Shown here piece after piece: positions 1 to 11,022 of a stretch of DNA of 64,000 bases (position 1 is its first letter; every line of letters begins with the position of its first letter). The DNA comes from Leishmania donovani. Lineage: Eukaryota; Euglenozoa; Kinetoplastea; Trypanosomatida; Trypanosomatidae. The translations under genes and the position numbers were made by a program. The notes below the pieces were generated by a model, which saw only the letters and a program-made list of their open reading frames with translations, made no database searches and had not been told where the DNA came from. Location of the stretch: NCBI RefSeq assembly GCF_000227135.1, contig NC_018263.1:123505-187504 (forward strand), read 5' to 3'.

Positions 1-84
1 CTCTTCCTGGCGCGGTGTCAGGGCAGGCTGGATCTCTGCCAGCGCTGCCGCGAGCGCCAGCCCTGCAATGCTCTGGCGATACAT
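1..84 (-). CDS. Partial gene, candidate TFIIA small (gamma) subunit, N-terminal 28 codons only
   Basis: An ATG on the minus strand at 82-84 opens a frame that stays open to the window edge. Its 28 codons mostly end in G or C, like the strong genes here. The peptide starts MYRQSIAGLALAAALAEIQP. It aligns with the first helix of TFIIA-gamma/TOA2, whose N-terminus has a YRxSxxGxxLxxAL pattern. TFIIA-gamma pairs with TFIIA-alpha/beta and TBP at promoters; in trypanosomatids it works in spliced-leader RNA gene transcription. The strand matches the rest of the left gene array. The call rests on under 30 residues and the stop lies outside the window, so any other protein with a similar N-terminal helix remains possible. 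Confidence 0.45.
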   Translation of the reverse strand, partial: MYRQSIAGLALAAALAEIQPALTPRQEE

Positions 85-2177
85 GAGTATCCTCCACGGC
101 GTGTACCTTGATGGGGAGGAGGGCAGGCGACACCCCACACAAGCGAGCAGAGAACAAGCCAACGCCGAGGAAAAAACTGTAACTCGAAAACAAGCTCGAC
201 ATGTACGGGGTGAGGGGTGTCGAAAGCAGAACAGAGTGCATGTAAAGTAAGGAGGAGCGACAGAGACGGTGGTAGGTACCCAGCAAAGCACAAACTCTCG
301 TGCAGGTGCTGCGCAAGAGAGACAAGGCGCATGATGGTCACTCCTTGAGCAACTTCTGAACGCGCGCAGAGCAGGCAGCACCACCACCATTACTGGCCAC
401 GCCTTCGGGTGTGCTTTTCTGTTTCCCCTTGTGAACGAAAAGGGCGAACAGACGACGCACGCATCTTAACCTGCAACCGTGCCGCCGCTGGTCCATCAGC
501 CTAAGCGCGCCACCCCACTTTAGAGGAGCAGGAGGAGTCGATGGCAACGATGGTGCACGCCACTCAGCGAGTGCCCAGAAATGGAGGCAAAATTTCGAAT
601 GGGCTTGTGTGTCTGTGCGTGTGTACGTGTGCATACGCCATTGCATTATGTCGTGATGCTGCCAACACTCTTTCCCTGCAAAATCCAAAGGGGATTTACG
701 AAAAAAAAAATGCGCATTCCCTATGTGCGTGTGCGCTTGTGCGTTCGCCTCATTCGCTTACGCTGCGGCACGCGCGATACACGAGCAGGGTGTCAAGGAG
801 TGCCCTGCAAGGAGCAACATCCACAACGGCATCAACAAGCACCGGAGTGGCGAGTAAAACAGAGGCGAATCTGGAGAAAGCCACGCACGTACGCGCACAC
901 CAGAAGAGAAGCAGGACAGCCAGCAGAGAGAAGAAAAGGAAAGCGTTTCGCGCTGATACTCACACGCACGCGCAAAACACGCACACACAGAGACACATAT
1001 GTGCATGTGCGAAGACGGCGTTGCAGCCCTCTAGCGCCATCCCTCTTTGATGCCTCTCTCCGATACCTACACAGGACTCCCTACGGTGCACACGAGAAGG
1101 TTGGAGGGGAGTCCAAGCACATGCCCACACGCCTGCATGCGCAGCGCCGCAAAGAGGCACCGTTCACTCAGTGCGCTTTTTTTTTCGAGTGTGTGTGAAG
1201 AATTCATGCAAATGCAGGACAAAAAGGGAGATAGAAGAGTAGGCTGTGCTGTCTTCTACAGCTTCTCCTGTCAACCACCCCATCCCTACAACCTCTGGCA
1301 GAGCTGACCCGCTGCCTGGCGCTTCCCCTCTGCGCAAGCGCTTCCCCCACGTGCCACGCGCTCTTTCACTCCTCTATTCGTTCGAGCACACTTCGGCGCA
1401 GCATCCGCTGCATTCCCGCGAGCGCTTTTGTGCGTGTGTGTCTGCGGGTGAGTGGGTGCGAGCATCGCCCGGGGTCAGCAGCGGCTTCGGGAGAAAGGCG
1501 TCAAGGCGAACGCCTCGTCATCATTGTTCAAAAAAAAAAAGCCAACGAAAAGACGGCTACGGTGGCATCGCCGGTGATGGGCTAAGCGCCACTGGATGGC
1601 GAGGAGGGCGATGAAGACATGTTACACTGCTCTGGCGAGCATGTGCACGTATGCGTGAGGGCGGGTAGCAGGACCTGCATGCTGTCTTGCGGCTCGGCAC
1701 CATGGTTCGGGACTCCATGTTTTTCTTGCCGCTCCTATGCCTCACAGAAGACGCACTTTGGTAGCCATGTTCACATCCGTGCACACACATACACCCACGC
1801 AAACACACGCACGCGCAAACACATCTTACTGTGTCCCTGACTCGCACCTTAATCGAGAGAGAGGGGGAGAACAACACGAAAAGAGTGGAACTGTGATCGC
1901 AAGAATTTCTGTGCTCACCGGACTACTCTCCCGGCAGCGCGAGGAACATCTTACTACTCCGGCAAGGTGGCGCATGTGCGCAAAGCTACCTTAAGCGGTG
2001 AAGCGATCGAGACAGAGAGGCAGCAGCGGCCCTGGGTGTGGCCGCAACACAAGGGGCGGGGAATCAAGAGCGCGTCGAAAAGAGTACCGTCACGACCAAC
2101 CACCCCACAACACACAGGGTGCTCCGCAGAGCACGACTTCGCCCCTCGGCACTCCACCTCACTCACGCACTCCCTTG
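85..2177. other. Intergenic region between the partial left gene and the helical-repeat gene
   Basis: No supported gene. It should hold the 3' UTR of the gene at 2178-3626 and the splice acceptor and 5' UTR of the leftmost gene. A-runs on the plus strand (about 701-710 and 1531-1540) would be T-tracts on the minus-strand transcript, as expected upstream of trans-splice acceptors. Open frames of up to about 200 codons occur on the plus strand but have Cys/Val/His/Arg-rich compositions that come from GTGTGT and CACACA repeats, not protein sequence. Confidence 0.6.
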
Positions 2178-3626
2178 CTAGCGAGCGCCCGAGGAAGAAA
2201 TGGTAATACCGTACACCTTGGCCAAAAACTGAGTGCGCTCCTCCAGCATCGCCTTGGCCTTCGGAAGCATGTCTGTCTTAGATTCCCACATCACGAGCGA
2301 CGGCGTCGCGCGCACCTCCTCCAGCATCTTTGTTTGGGCCTCGTTGTGTACGTTCAGCGACGCACAAGCCCACAGAGCGTTCACTCGCACCGCAGGATCC
2401 ATTGCCACTCCCGGGTACGCCGCGAAAAGCTGCGTGCAGACGTATATGAGCTCGTCATTGCGCTCTTGCACGGCAGCGAAGCTGCTGAGAATGACGGCAG
2501 CGTCCGCCACGTCCACATACCCGCCCTGTCTGTGCAGTGCCACGAGGCGGGACGCGAGCAGTGGAAAGAGTTCTGCGTCGAACAGGTCAAAGGCGCTCAG
2601 CGCGTTCAACACGGTCGCAATCTCGTCCGCGCGAAAGTCGGCGGCCACCTTGCAGGCCCGCTCTGCCAAGGCGCCGAGCACGTCCTCGGAGGCGACATCC
2701 GCCTCGTAGTAGGCGTTGGTGACCTTCGCGATCGATGCGGCATCGAAGGTGTCGGCGATGGCAACTGTCCTGGCGCCAAGGCTCTCCATGACCTCCGCCT
2801 TGCCACGCCCCGCACGCACTACGCACGAGACCAGAGAAGCCATGAGCGGGGCCTGGAGTTCATTCAGCTGCCCCAGCAGGCGCTGCTCGTAGGCGCTGAA
2901 GAGATCGTCGTCAATCTGACGCAGCTCTGTAAACGCGTCTAGGACTGTCAGGCTGATGATCGGTGACGCCTCCGCCACCTTGCGGAGAGCGTGGTCACGC
3001 AGAGTCAGCATGAGAGCGGGGTGGAGGAACTTGACACGAGACACGGCATACGCCACGTTTGCGATGTGCGCCAGCGGCACACGAGGATCCTTGAGCACCG
3101 TGGCGCCGTTGTCGCACAGGGCCTTGTACAGCCCGGGGTGGTGCACCCCTGATCGACCGTAGGCGTTGATGAGCACCGCCGTCGTCACGGCGTCCATTGT
3201 CCCCGCCTTCTCGCGCAGAAACGGAATGAACGTGAAGAGCACCTCGTGGAGGTGTCCGCTGCGCAGAACAAGACAGCTGTGCACAATACGGGCGAGTGAA
3301 GCGACGTCCATGGCCTGTTCGCCCTCAGCGGTCATAGTGGCCTCCAACACGGCAGTGTAGGGCTGGCCTTTGGTCGCGTCGATGCGTAGCTGTGAGGCAA
3401 CGTAGCATATTTTGCTCGCCACGGCAGGTGTGTAGGCGGTCTTCAGGTCATCCAGCACCTCCACCTCGTAGAGCTGCCGCCCGTACCGTAGCAGCTCCAC
3501 CCGTCGGTCCTGTGCTGTTTGCAGCTGCTGCTGTACCTGCTCTATAGAAGAAACAAACGAGTTCGTGGTGATGGCACGGGCTACCGCAAACGCGGCAATG
3601 GGCCAGCAGGCGAGACGACGACGCAT
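2178..3626 (-). CDS. Mitochondrial helical-repeat protein (heptatricopeptide/RAP-type), 482 aa, conserved hypothetical
   Basis: I chose the ATG at 3624-3626; the frame stays open upstream but has only a TTG there. The N-terminus (MRRRLACWPIAAFAVARA) is basic and hydrophobic without acids, a typical mitochondrial targeting peptide. The rest is a run of amphipathic alpha-helix pairs of about 35-40 residues with recurring patterns such as IANVAYAVSRV, ITTVLINAYG-like, VLNALSAFDL and NALWACASLN. These resemble the helical repeats of trypanosomatid mitochondrial RNA-binding proteins (FASTK/RAP and MRB/RESC-associated families). No RAP domain or catalytic motif is visible at the C-terminus. A role in mitochondrial RNA processing or ribosome assembly is an inference from architecture; the exact family is uncertain. 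Next gene upstream in the transcript is at 5824-7410. Confidence 0.8.
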   Translation of the reverse strand: MRRRLACWPIAAFAVARAITTNSFVSSIEQVQQQLQTAQDRRVELLRYGRQLYEVEVLDDLKTAYTPAVASKICYVASQLRIDATKGQPYTAVLEATMTAEGEQAMDVASLARIVHSCLVLRSGHLHEVLFTFIPFLREKAGTMDAVTTAVLINAYGRSGVHHPGLYKALCDNGATVLKDPRVPLAHIANVAYAVSRVKFLHPALMLTLRDHALRKVAEASPIISLTVLDAFTELRQIDDDLFSAYEQRLLGQLNELQAPLMASLVSCVVRAGRGKAEVMESLGARTVAIADTFDAASIAKVTNAYYEADVASEDVLGALAERACKVAADFRADEIATVLNALSAFDLFDAELFPLLASRLVALHRQGGYVDVADAAVILSSFAAVQERNDELIYVCTQLFAAYPGVAMDPAVRVNALWACASLNVHNEAQTKMLEEVRATPSLVMWESKTDMLPKAKAMLEERTQFLAKVYGITISSSGAR

Positions 3627-5823
3627 CCCGAGAAAGCGGTGCGGGGTCTCTGGGTGGCGCCGCCGCAATCTCTTGTTGGCTTAGCACCAGTCTCGAATGC
3701 AGTACAAGATCCAAGCGCGTCAACGCGCAGAGTTTGTCACGGGGAGAGGCGAAAGGCCCGCGACGGAGAGGAAAGTGAGGAACAAAGAAAAGCTGTGCCC
3801 TGCCGGGAGGAGGTCGTCTGCGTCTTTCGGTGCAATGCCGGAGACGGAGACACGCAGCGCTGGGAAGGGAGAACGATGCGGGAGTGCTGTGTTAGCCCGT
3901 CTCTGTCTCTCGTGCGTGTTGGCAATGGTGAGGGAGGGCGTTAGTTGTGTATGCGTACGAGGCCGCTGGGATAGGGGATCCACACTGATGCACCCCTTGA
4001 TGAACGCTGTCGCGAGGGAGGAGGCGCAGGAGCATGTGTGAAAGGAACAGAAGGCACGGAGAGGTTGTGCGGCAGGTGTGTGGAGGTGAAGCGCAGTGCG
4101 CGTCACGAAAAGCAACCTAAAAGGATCCCCAAAGAAACGCCTTTCGTACTATGTGTGTGTGGGGGGGGGGGTCCCGGACATGAGCAAGATAAGATCAAAA
4201 GACAACATAGGGAAGGATGGAGCGATAGAGGGTCACCGTGGGAATGGAGATGTACACGAATGAGCGAGAGAGGAAGGGTCTTGCCCCACGCATGCTCCCT
4301 CTCTCGCTACAGAATCGACGAACCCACACGCGGTGTCCGACACTCAAGTCGGCACACGCACTTCCCTCCCCCCCCCCACACACACATACACACCACACCC
4401 CTGCCTCACAAAAATGACTTGCACACGGTGCTATAAATGATAGCAGCTCAGCGTGTACCGCCTCACCGCCGCTGCTGTAGGTTCACGAGTAGACTACGTC
4501 GACTGTCACAACGAAGGATGCTTGGCTCTCGTCTTCTATTTTGTTTCTTTCGGTGTTGCTCCTGAATGCTTGCTGGAGGAATCTAGTACATTACACACAT
4601 GGACGCGCACACGCAAACAGGCACGTGTGACGCTGCGAGTGCCGCGGAGGAGATGTGCCTATAAAACGGCAGCCGAAGAAAAGGGTAAGAGGGCCTTGTG
4701 TACCTCGCAGTAGTGGTGGCAATGCCGATAAGCATGCTGAGAAGGGGGAGAAAACAAAAACACGCAGCTGCGGGGGATAAATGGGGTGAGCTCCTCTTGT
4801 AATGAGATGTGTGTGCATGAAACCGAACAAAGAAGAAAACGAAGCACGACAGTACTGACTGAACCAAACACCAAAAGGGGTAGAGACGGAGGGAACAGGG
4901 CGGAAGAAGAAAAGGGGGGCAGGGGCGATGCTCGTCACCCATGCGCCAGCGAGCACTTGCGAGGGGCATCGATCTTCATGCATGAACTTAGCGCATGGCG
5001 ACACAGGGGCTACCCAGAGGGGCCACCAAGTAGGGCAGCATGGCGCATCCACGTAACACACTCCAGCGGGTCTTCACCTTGCTTGTAACCACCGAAAGGA
5101 AGATAGAACCGTCATTGTGATCAGCCCTCCGCCTTCCACCACCTCAGATTGCGTCCCCTAGGGGCTACCCAGCTCAGAGTCCTGCACAATTTGATCTAAA
5201 GAAGGTAACGAGAAGGGAAGAAAAAGAATTGAGGAAGAGCGGAAGGAAAAAGCGCAAACACTGGTGAACTCCCCTTGAAAGGCTCCGCATCCCTTCCTTA
5301 TGTGCCTTTTCGAGCGTGGCACTCCCTTCGCGTCTCCCCTGCGAACGACTGCAGAGCCGAAGTGCTCAAGAACACGACACGGAGCCGCAGCGCCCTGCCG
5401 TCCTGGTGCACAAAGGAAAGGAGAGGAAATCGTACAGAAAAGGGAAACGAAGAGAGAACGAGCAGGGGGGGCATCTACCATGGACGACGCAGTCCATGCT
5501 TCATCTCCTCCGTCGAAGGGAGCACGCAAACACAAATGGTCCCGCACATCGTCAGAAATCCGAACAGACCCATCCTTGTAGTGGTACACGGCATCGTCGT
5601 GGTGGCCATCACCCCAATGACGGATGCACGCAAAGCAAGCAAAAGGGGAGAAGGAAAGGTATAAAAAAAAAACGGCAGCACGCGAAAGAGAAAAGTACCT
5701 CGCCGGTGATTTGGTCCATTGGCATGAAATGGTGACAAAAAGGATACAGGAAAAGCCCGCACAAGATGATGGAACAGCGCCTCACTGAGATGCATCGCGC
5801 CCCTTCTCCTCGTGGCCCAAGAT
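3627..5823. other. Intergenic region, 2.2 kb
   Basis: No gene supported. It contains the 3' UTR of the 5824-7410 gene and upstream signals for the 2178-3626 gene. The plus strand is purine-rich over long stretches (e.g. 4790-4930 and 5200-5270), that is, pyrimidine-rich in the transcript. A long-range inverted repeat built from TG/G and C/AC runs lies at 4151-4387 (listed separately). Short frames here are purine-tract artefacts. Confidence 0.6.
4151..4387. repeat. Perfect 20-bp inverted repeat: (GT)n-G run and C run-(AC)n
   Basis: Bases 4151-4170 read ATGTGTGTGT followed by ten G (an eleventh G follows). Bases 4368-4387 read ten C followed by ACACACACAT, the exact reverse complement. The arms are 197 bases apart. 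In RNA or single-stranded DNA they could pair over 20 bp. Both arms are low-complexity, so chance expansion of two simple repeats is a real alternative. Confidence 0.75.
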
Positions 5824-7410
5824 TCACAACAGCCCCAAATTCTTCATGTACATTCGAGACTCGTAGCTGCCATAGCCATCGCTGAGCGAGTCGTCGTTCG
5901 ACGCGGAGGGCAAGCGCGTCCCCCCATCATGCCGGCGAGCAGCTCGGCCGACCCCACCTGCGAGATCGGTGGCCGCGTGCAGGTCTCCACGGCTAACGAC
6001 GGCGACGCTGTGAGTGGCCCTGACCTCCCGCGACCCCTCCACAGCCGTAGTCTCGGTGGCGGCGCGCCCTCGTGCGTCGCTGTGGTTGCTGCTCGTGACC
6101 ATACTGCTGCTCTGCGCCGGCGGCAGCGTCCCCTCCCGGCCAGACGCGGCGAGTGATGCGTCCACGGTGCCACTGAAGACAGGAGGTGTGCGACTGGCCG
6201 TGGAGGCGGATACTGTGACCGCGCCTGCAGCTCGACTATGGGGCTGACGTGTCGTCGGCTCTGGCGGGATCCGGCGGTACGGCGGAACGACGGTGTCGGC
6301 TGACGTGTACAGAGGAAACGATACGTACGGGACCGCTGCCGCGGTAGGTGGGCTGACGACGGGCGGCTGGCGGCTCTGCTGCTGCTGCTGCTGGGATGGC
6401 GGTGGCTGTTGTGTGTCGAGTGAGGTTAGGCCGCTCGATAATGATGTTTGCGCCGTGCCGCTCGGTACAGATGCGTCCAGCCGTGAGAGTTGCTTGGGGT
6501 CACCCCAGTTCGGCCGCGAGGTCGACGTGGGCAGTTTGCTCATGGTGGTGGACGAGCTCAAAAGAGGGTTCGCACGACGGCCCAGCGCGCTCGTGTGCGA
6601 GGAGGTGCGGCTGTGAACCCCCGCACCACTAGCAGATTGCAGAGAAGTGTTGTGCGGGTCCCACGGCTGCGCCATGGCGGACTCGAAGGAGCGGGTCGTG
6701 CTCGGTACAGCGCTGCCACCGCCAGCCCCGCCGGTCTGGTGCCTCGTCTGCTCAGATGGCGGGGTGCAGGCACGGGAACTCTCCAGGACGCTCGACAAGG
6801 GCGGCGCACTCGAGGTAGCGCGCTGGTGAAGGCCTTGCCCGCCGTAGACGCTCGCCGGCGCAGAGCCTGTCTGCGGCCGAGGTGCGTCTCTCGCGCTAAG
6901 CGCCGGGGAAGACGAGTAGAGCGGTGCTCCTTGGAGTTGGCCTGCCACGGTGCCGTAGCCCTCCGCCGCGGAGGTGCTACAGGACGGTGGCGGTGCAGCG
7001 CTCGCGGTAAGGCTAGAGGTTGCCCCGACAGCCGTGACGGGGCGCGTGTGGCGGGAGAGCCGTTCGAGGGATGCGATGCGATAGTTCACTTGCTGCATCC
7101 ACTCCGTCATGGTGTTAAGCTGCACCTGGATGGCTTGCTGCTGGTGGTAGAGCAGCCGAAGCAGCATCCGATCCTCCTTGGTGAAAGCCTCGCCCTCTGA
7201 GGGAGAGCTTTCTGCCGAAGCAGCTCGCGCACCTCCGCCGCCGCCGGCGATGCCGCCCTCCCCGATGCCTGCGCTAAATGTCGGCCTGCCAGTATAAGAT
7301 GAGAACATTCCGGGTACGCTGCTAGTGGGCACGGAGTCCATGTACGGGTGTGCCAGTCCACTTCTGGGGTGCACAGGCTCTAAGCCGCTGCCCGCACCTC
7401 CGGGAATCAT
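5824..7410 (-). CDS. Ser/Pro/Thr-rich low-complexity protein with short N-terminal coiled coil, 528 aa, hypothetical
   Basis: ATG at 7408-7410, stop TGA at 5824-5826. Not recognised as a known family. Residues about 1-75 are Gly/Ser-rich. Residues about 75-120 form the only clearly ordered part: a charged helix with LLRLLYHQQQAIQVQLNTM and WMQQVNYRIASLERL that looks like a short coiled coil. The remaining ~400 residues are disordered, rich in S, T, P, A and Q, with a PPPSQQQQQQ stretch near residue 340 encoded by CAG repeats. The extreme C-terminus (YGSYESRMYMKNLGLL) is again ordered and hydrophobic and may be a binding motif. Codon use is GC-rich at third positions like its neighbours, supporting a real gene. 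A scaffold or adaptor role is only a guess. Confidence 0.75.
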   Translation of the reverse strand: MIPGGAGSGLEPVHPRSGLAHPYMDSVPTSSVPGMFSSYTGRPTFSAGIGEGGIAGGGGGARAASAESSPSEGEAFTKEDRMLLRLLYHQQQAIQVQLNTMTEWMQQVNYRIASLERLSRHTRPVTAVGATSSLTASAAPPPSCSTSAAEGYGTVAGQLQGAPLYSSSPALSARDAPRPQTGSAPASVYGGQGLHQRATSSAPPLSSVLESSRACTPPSEQTRHQTGGAGGGSAVPSTTRSFESAMAQPWDPHNTSLQSASGAGVHSRTSSHTSALGRRANPLLSSSTTMSKLPTSTSRPNWGDPKQLSRLDASVPSGTAQTSLSSGLTSLDTQQPPPSQQQQQQSRQPPVVSPPTAAAVPYVSFPLYTSADTVVPPYRRIPPEPTTRQPHSRAAGAVTVSASTASRTPPVFSGTVDASLAASGREGTLPPAQSSSMVTSSNHSDARGRAATETTAVEGSREVRATHSVAVVSRGDLHAATDLAGGVGRAARRHDGGTRLPSASNDDSLSDGYGSYESRMYMKNLGLL

Positions 7411-9168
7411 TAATCGCGCTTGCGCTTTCGAGAGCGCGGCCGCACTTTCGTTGTCGCCGTCACGCGATCAAAGTGAAAGCACAAGGGAGAAAGCAAACCA
7501 CGTGTGCTCTTTCGGGGGGAGGGGGGCAGTAGCGATGCCGGAAAGCAGAGAAACCGGAAACGATAAGACGGGCGAGCTCCGTTGCAGGGCGCGCACGGGA
7601 AGTAAATGGAGAAAGGAAGCCAGATACAGAGAAGCCGTCGCGCTCGGGCAGCAACGCACACACACACACACGAGCGAGCAAACACTAGCAAAAGCCTCGA
7701 TGTGCGAAGGGGTCTGCCGCTGCTCGCGTATATATATATATATATTTGTGTGTATATATACTTGTGTGGGTGTGTACGTCTTGTGTGAGTCCGCAATAGC
7801 CATGCACACGTACACACAGCAGAAAGCAGAGAGGGAGGGGTGTGATGGGGAGAAGAAGGGAGGGGTGGGGGAATGTCACAAGGGAAGGTTCTAGAGATAG
7901 AAGAGTTTACCGTACATGTACACGGAGATGACCCGAAAACAGAAACAAGAAGAGGCGGAGAAAAGAGAGCAGTAAGCGAATGAGCCTGCGTGATGCGCAG
8001 TCCGATAAAAGGGAGAGGGATGGGTGGGGTCGCTATGTTGCCTCCCTTCTCGTGCTACCGCCTGTTTCTGTGCGTGAATGTAGGCGTGATGTATGTGCGT
8101 GTGTGCAAGAGGTGGCGGATGACGTCTTTGAGAGAGACGCGCACAGGCAAAACGCGACCCCGCTGCAAAGTTGTCGCTTCGCTGGCGCCAGTACCGTAGC
8201 GCGTGAGAAGCATGCAGGGCATTTTGTGCACGCACGGGTTTCAAAGCGTTCCGACCCCCGATGATACGCACGCATGCGTACACACAGTGCCACGCACGCG
8301 AAGGCGTTGCGGAGTCCAGAGCAGAGGAGGACAGAAGAAGGAAAGGGTGTGGTCAGAAGAACGGCATGGCTATGGGCCGGTGGTGAGCAGAGGGGGCTCA
8401 TCAGAAGAAAAGCGGTTGCAGTAACGCTTCGCACGGTGCCCACTGGTGTTGCCACGCGTCGGTTGCCTCTCTTGTCTGATAATGTTGGGCGTACAAAGAA
8501 GCGTTCCTCCAAATGGCACCTTGAGGTGCGCGCAAAGCACAGCGCACCTGATGTGACGGCCTGCCGTGCCGCCATATGCACCTTCATGTTCTGTGAATAG
8601 CGTGCTTTGCTCTCGCTACCAGAGAGCAACTCGCATCGAGGGACGGTCGTAGGCTCGAACACACACCAGCAACGCGGGGAAAGGAAACGCACGGAACAAA
8701 CAGGCATACTCACGTACGAAGAGACCAAGTGCCGCAGTCAAGATCTCAACGTAACGCCTCGCCTACCCCCCCCCCATGCGAGTGAGGAGGTGCGGAGAGG
8801 GTTGGCAGGGACAATGGTGGAAACGAGGAATGAGTGCACGCTGCAGAACGCAGAGCGACAGCGGCAGACCAAACAGCGCCACCGTCTTTTCATCGTTCAG
8901 GCGCGCCGAGAGGTAATGGTGCACCTGAACGATCGGGATACACAGCGATACACCGCACACATACCCACTTGGGGCATCAGCCGCAACTACATATCTCGTC
9001 AAAGCAACGAGAATTCAAGCCATGGTTGCAGACGCCTTACCCCCTCCACCGTCTACACAGAACGAAAACGTGCACGTCTCGATGGACTCCCTTGACCTGA
9101 GGGCCTGTCGTGCCCCTCCTCCCAACCTACTGGCCCCCGCCTGCTCACAGACGAATCCTGGATTTCCT
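7411..9168. other. Intergenic region, 1.8 kb, with dinucleotide repeats
   Basis: No gene supported. It includes an (AC)n run near 7657-7670, a (TA)n run at 7729-7745, and purine-rich plus-strand tracts at 7820-7880. It should hold the 3' UTR of VPS45 and the splice acceptor of the 5824-7410 gene. A 231-codon minus-strand frame (8033-8728) opens with TTG and has no family features; I do not call it. Confidence 0.6.
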
Positions 9169-11022
9169 CTAGGAGGGCAGTGAGTGTATAAAATCCTTGC
9201 TGTTCAGCATCGACGTCGTAATGAGGGAGACGTGCGCCTCGATCTTGGCGGTGTACGGCTCCGTCGATGGCCCCGTGACGCCGTCGGTGCCCAGCTTACG
9301 CGATACCTGCTTGCCGAAGTTCATCAGCGTCTCCTGGTTATTGTCCACGTTGCCTTCGTTGATCTGCGCCAGCAGCATCGCCTCCGAAAAAGTGTAGCCG
9401 CCAATGTACACAACGATAATGTCCTTGGCGCGCACAAACGGCGCCTGGCTAGCGGGAATAGGACACCCCGGCACCCTCTGCACCGGATACTTCTCCACCG
9501 ATAGTGTACCGTTGTAGACACGGTTGATGATCTTCTTGACGAGCGGTACGTGCTGCGTGAGCACATTCTGCACGTCCTTGCCAAACTGCCCAACAGCCTT
9601 CGCGACCGTCTTGAGCATGTGCCCCGTTGAAGATCGGAATATCTCGTGGCACCGCTGGTCCTGTCCAGCATACTCGATAAGGCGGTCGATCAGCTGGACC
9701 TTCTCCTGCGGGCATTGACGCTGCATGAGCTCCTGCTTTAGCTGCATGATGATGTTGCCGGCCACCCTTTCGTAGTGCAGGTGGTACAGCATCACAATGC
9801 GCAGCGCATCGTCGACGTCCGTCTTGGGGTCCTGTACCACCTCCAGCACGAGGCGGCTGTGCTCCGTCACGTTGTTGTTGTTGATGATGTCCTGCTCGAG
9901 TACCGAGAGCCGCGTGAGGTTGCGGCCGTTGATCTCGGCGACCAGCTCGCTCGTGATAGCGCAGTGTCGGGTCACCTGCACCGACTGCTTGCGAGCCTCA
10001 GGGAAACGGTTCATGAAATTTTTGATTTCATCCAAGGAAACGGTGTTGCGGTCAAATTGGTTCATCTCCTTGTACGCCTTCACCATCTCACTCACCGCCA
10101 CGCAGACCTGGCCCCAATCGTCGTAGCGATGCTGGCCAAAAAAGCCGTCCGTCTGCGGCGCGACGACATGCACGCGATCCTCCGGCTTCGCATCTGGGTC
10201 GTCGATGACGACTTCGTTGCCGCGCTGGAAGCCGATCAGCTCATGAATCATTGCCTCGTAGGTCCAGGGCATCAACAGTGGGGTTACAGGGTCGTCCTTG
10301 CGGTCCAAGATCACCAGCACACTCTCGGTGGCCTTGAGGTCAGGGAATGTGGCGTGAACACTCTTCATGCGAGCTGCCACCTCGACCGCGAGCTTCTCGG
10401 AAACCTTGCTGCCCTCGCGGTACCGAATGACAGCCCGGCGATTCGTCGACAGCAGCATGCTAATGATGCCCTCCGACATGCGCTCGAGCGACTTGGGGTC
10501 CCACTGACTGTACGTGATGGGGTTCATGAACGGGCTTGGGCCTTTGGCCAGCGGCGAGGGTTTCAGCTGCATCAGACACACCCACTCCGTCACGGGAATG
10601 GAGTTGATGTACAGTTCCCCAACGCGCGACACTAGATTAAGCACATCTGCGTTCGCCAAGGACTGCACCAGCGAGGAGTCTAGCATGTAGGTAAAGTAGA
10701 TGTCATAGGAGGCGAAGTTGCCCTCCGCCAGCTCCTGATATACAGCTGCCAACGATGCCGCAGAGGGGCGGCACACAATCACACAGGAGAAGTGCTTCAT
10801 GGGATAGCGCTCCTCGTTCGCCAGCATATCGACCAGCACTACATTATGCTGCAGCAGCTGGTGCTGAGAATAGGCAACGGAGAGGATTTCACGAGTCGCA
10901 TCATCGCACAGGAGCACCTTGAGACCCGCCGTGGCGCTAAAAGCTGTGTTCAAGTAGTTCCAAGCCTGTTCCAGGCAGTTGCGGCGCCCGCGGTTTACCT
11001 TCGAGGAGGATACGGAAGACAT
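9169..11022 (-). CDS. VPS45: VPS45, Sec1/Munc18-family vesicle-fusion regulator, 617 aa
   Basis: ATG at 11020-11022; the frame extends six codons upstream only to a GTG. The whole protein is colinear with the SM family: an N-terminal domain 1 (LKVLLCDDATREILSV), the LVILDRKDDPVTPLL stretch, the hallmark PWTYEAMIHELIGF near residue 255-270, MLYHLHYER around residue 430, and the C-terminal DIIVVYIGGYTFSEAMLL. The pattern and length (~600 aa) fit VPS45 better than Sec1, Sly1 or Vps33. VPS45 binds a Tlg2/syntaxin-16-type SNARE and promotes fusion at the trans-Golgi/endosome. The protein is soluble and peripherally attached; no membrane segment is visible. Third positions are strongly GC-rich. Confidence 0.95.
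   Translation of the reverse strand: MSSVSSSKVNRGRRNCLEQAWNYLNTAFSATAGLKVLLCDDATREILSVAYSQHQLLQHNVVLVDMLANEERYPMKHFSCVIVCRPSAASLAAVYQELAEGNFASYDIYFTYMLDSSLVQSLANADVLNLVSRVGELYINSIPVTEWVCLMQLKPSPLAKGPSPFMNPITYSQWDPKSLERMSEGIISMLLSTNRRAVIRYREGSKVSEKLAVEVAARMKSVHATFPDLKATESVLVILDRKDDPVTPLLMPWTYEAMIHELIGFQRGNEVVIDDPDAKPEDRVHVVAPQTDGFFGQHRYDDWGQVCVAVSEMVKAYKEMNQFDRNTVSLDEIKNFMNRFPEARKQSVQVTRHCAITSELVAEINGRNLTRLSVLEQDIINNNNVTEHSRLVLEVVQDPKTDVDDALRIVMLYHLHYERVAGNIIMQLKQELMQRQCPQEKVQLIDRLIEYAGQDQRCHEIFRSSTGHMLKTVAKAVGQFGKDVQNVLTQHVPLVKKIINRVYNGTLSVEKYPVQRVPGCPIPASQAPFVRAKDIIVVYIGGYTFSEAMLLAQINEGNVDNNQETLMNFGKQVSRKLGTDGVTGPSTEPYTAKIEAHVSLITTSMLNSKDFIHSLPS

Noticed and set aside
541..1198. Overlapping plus-strand frames of 169 and 205 codons in the leftmost spacer
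   Set aside because: Wrong strand for the array, and dominated by Cys/Val/His/Thr from GT and CA repeats.
8033..8728. 231-codon minus-strand frame in the spacer between two genes
   Set aside because: It opens with TTG, has Cys/Ser/Arg-rich composition, no domain or targeting signal, and fits a chance frame in GC-rich DNA.
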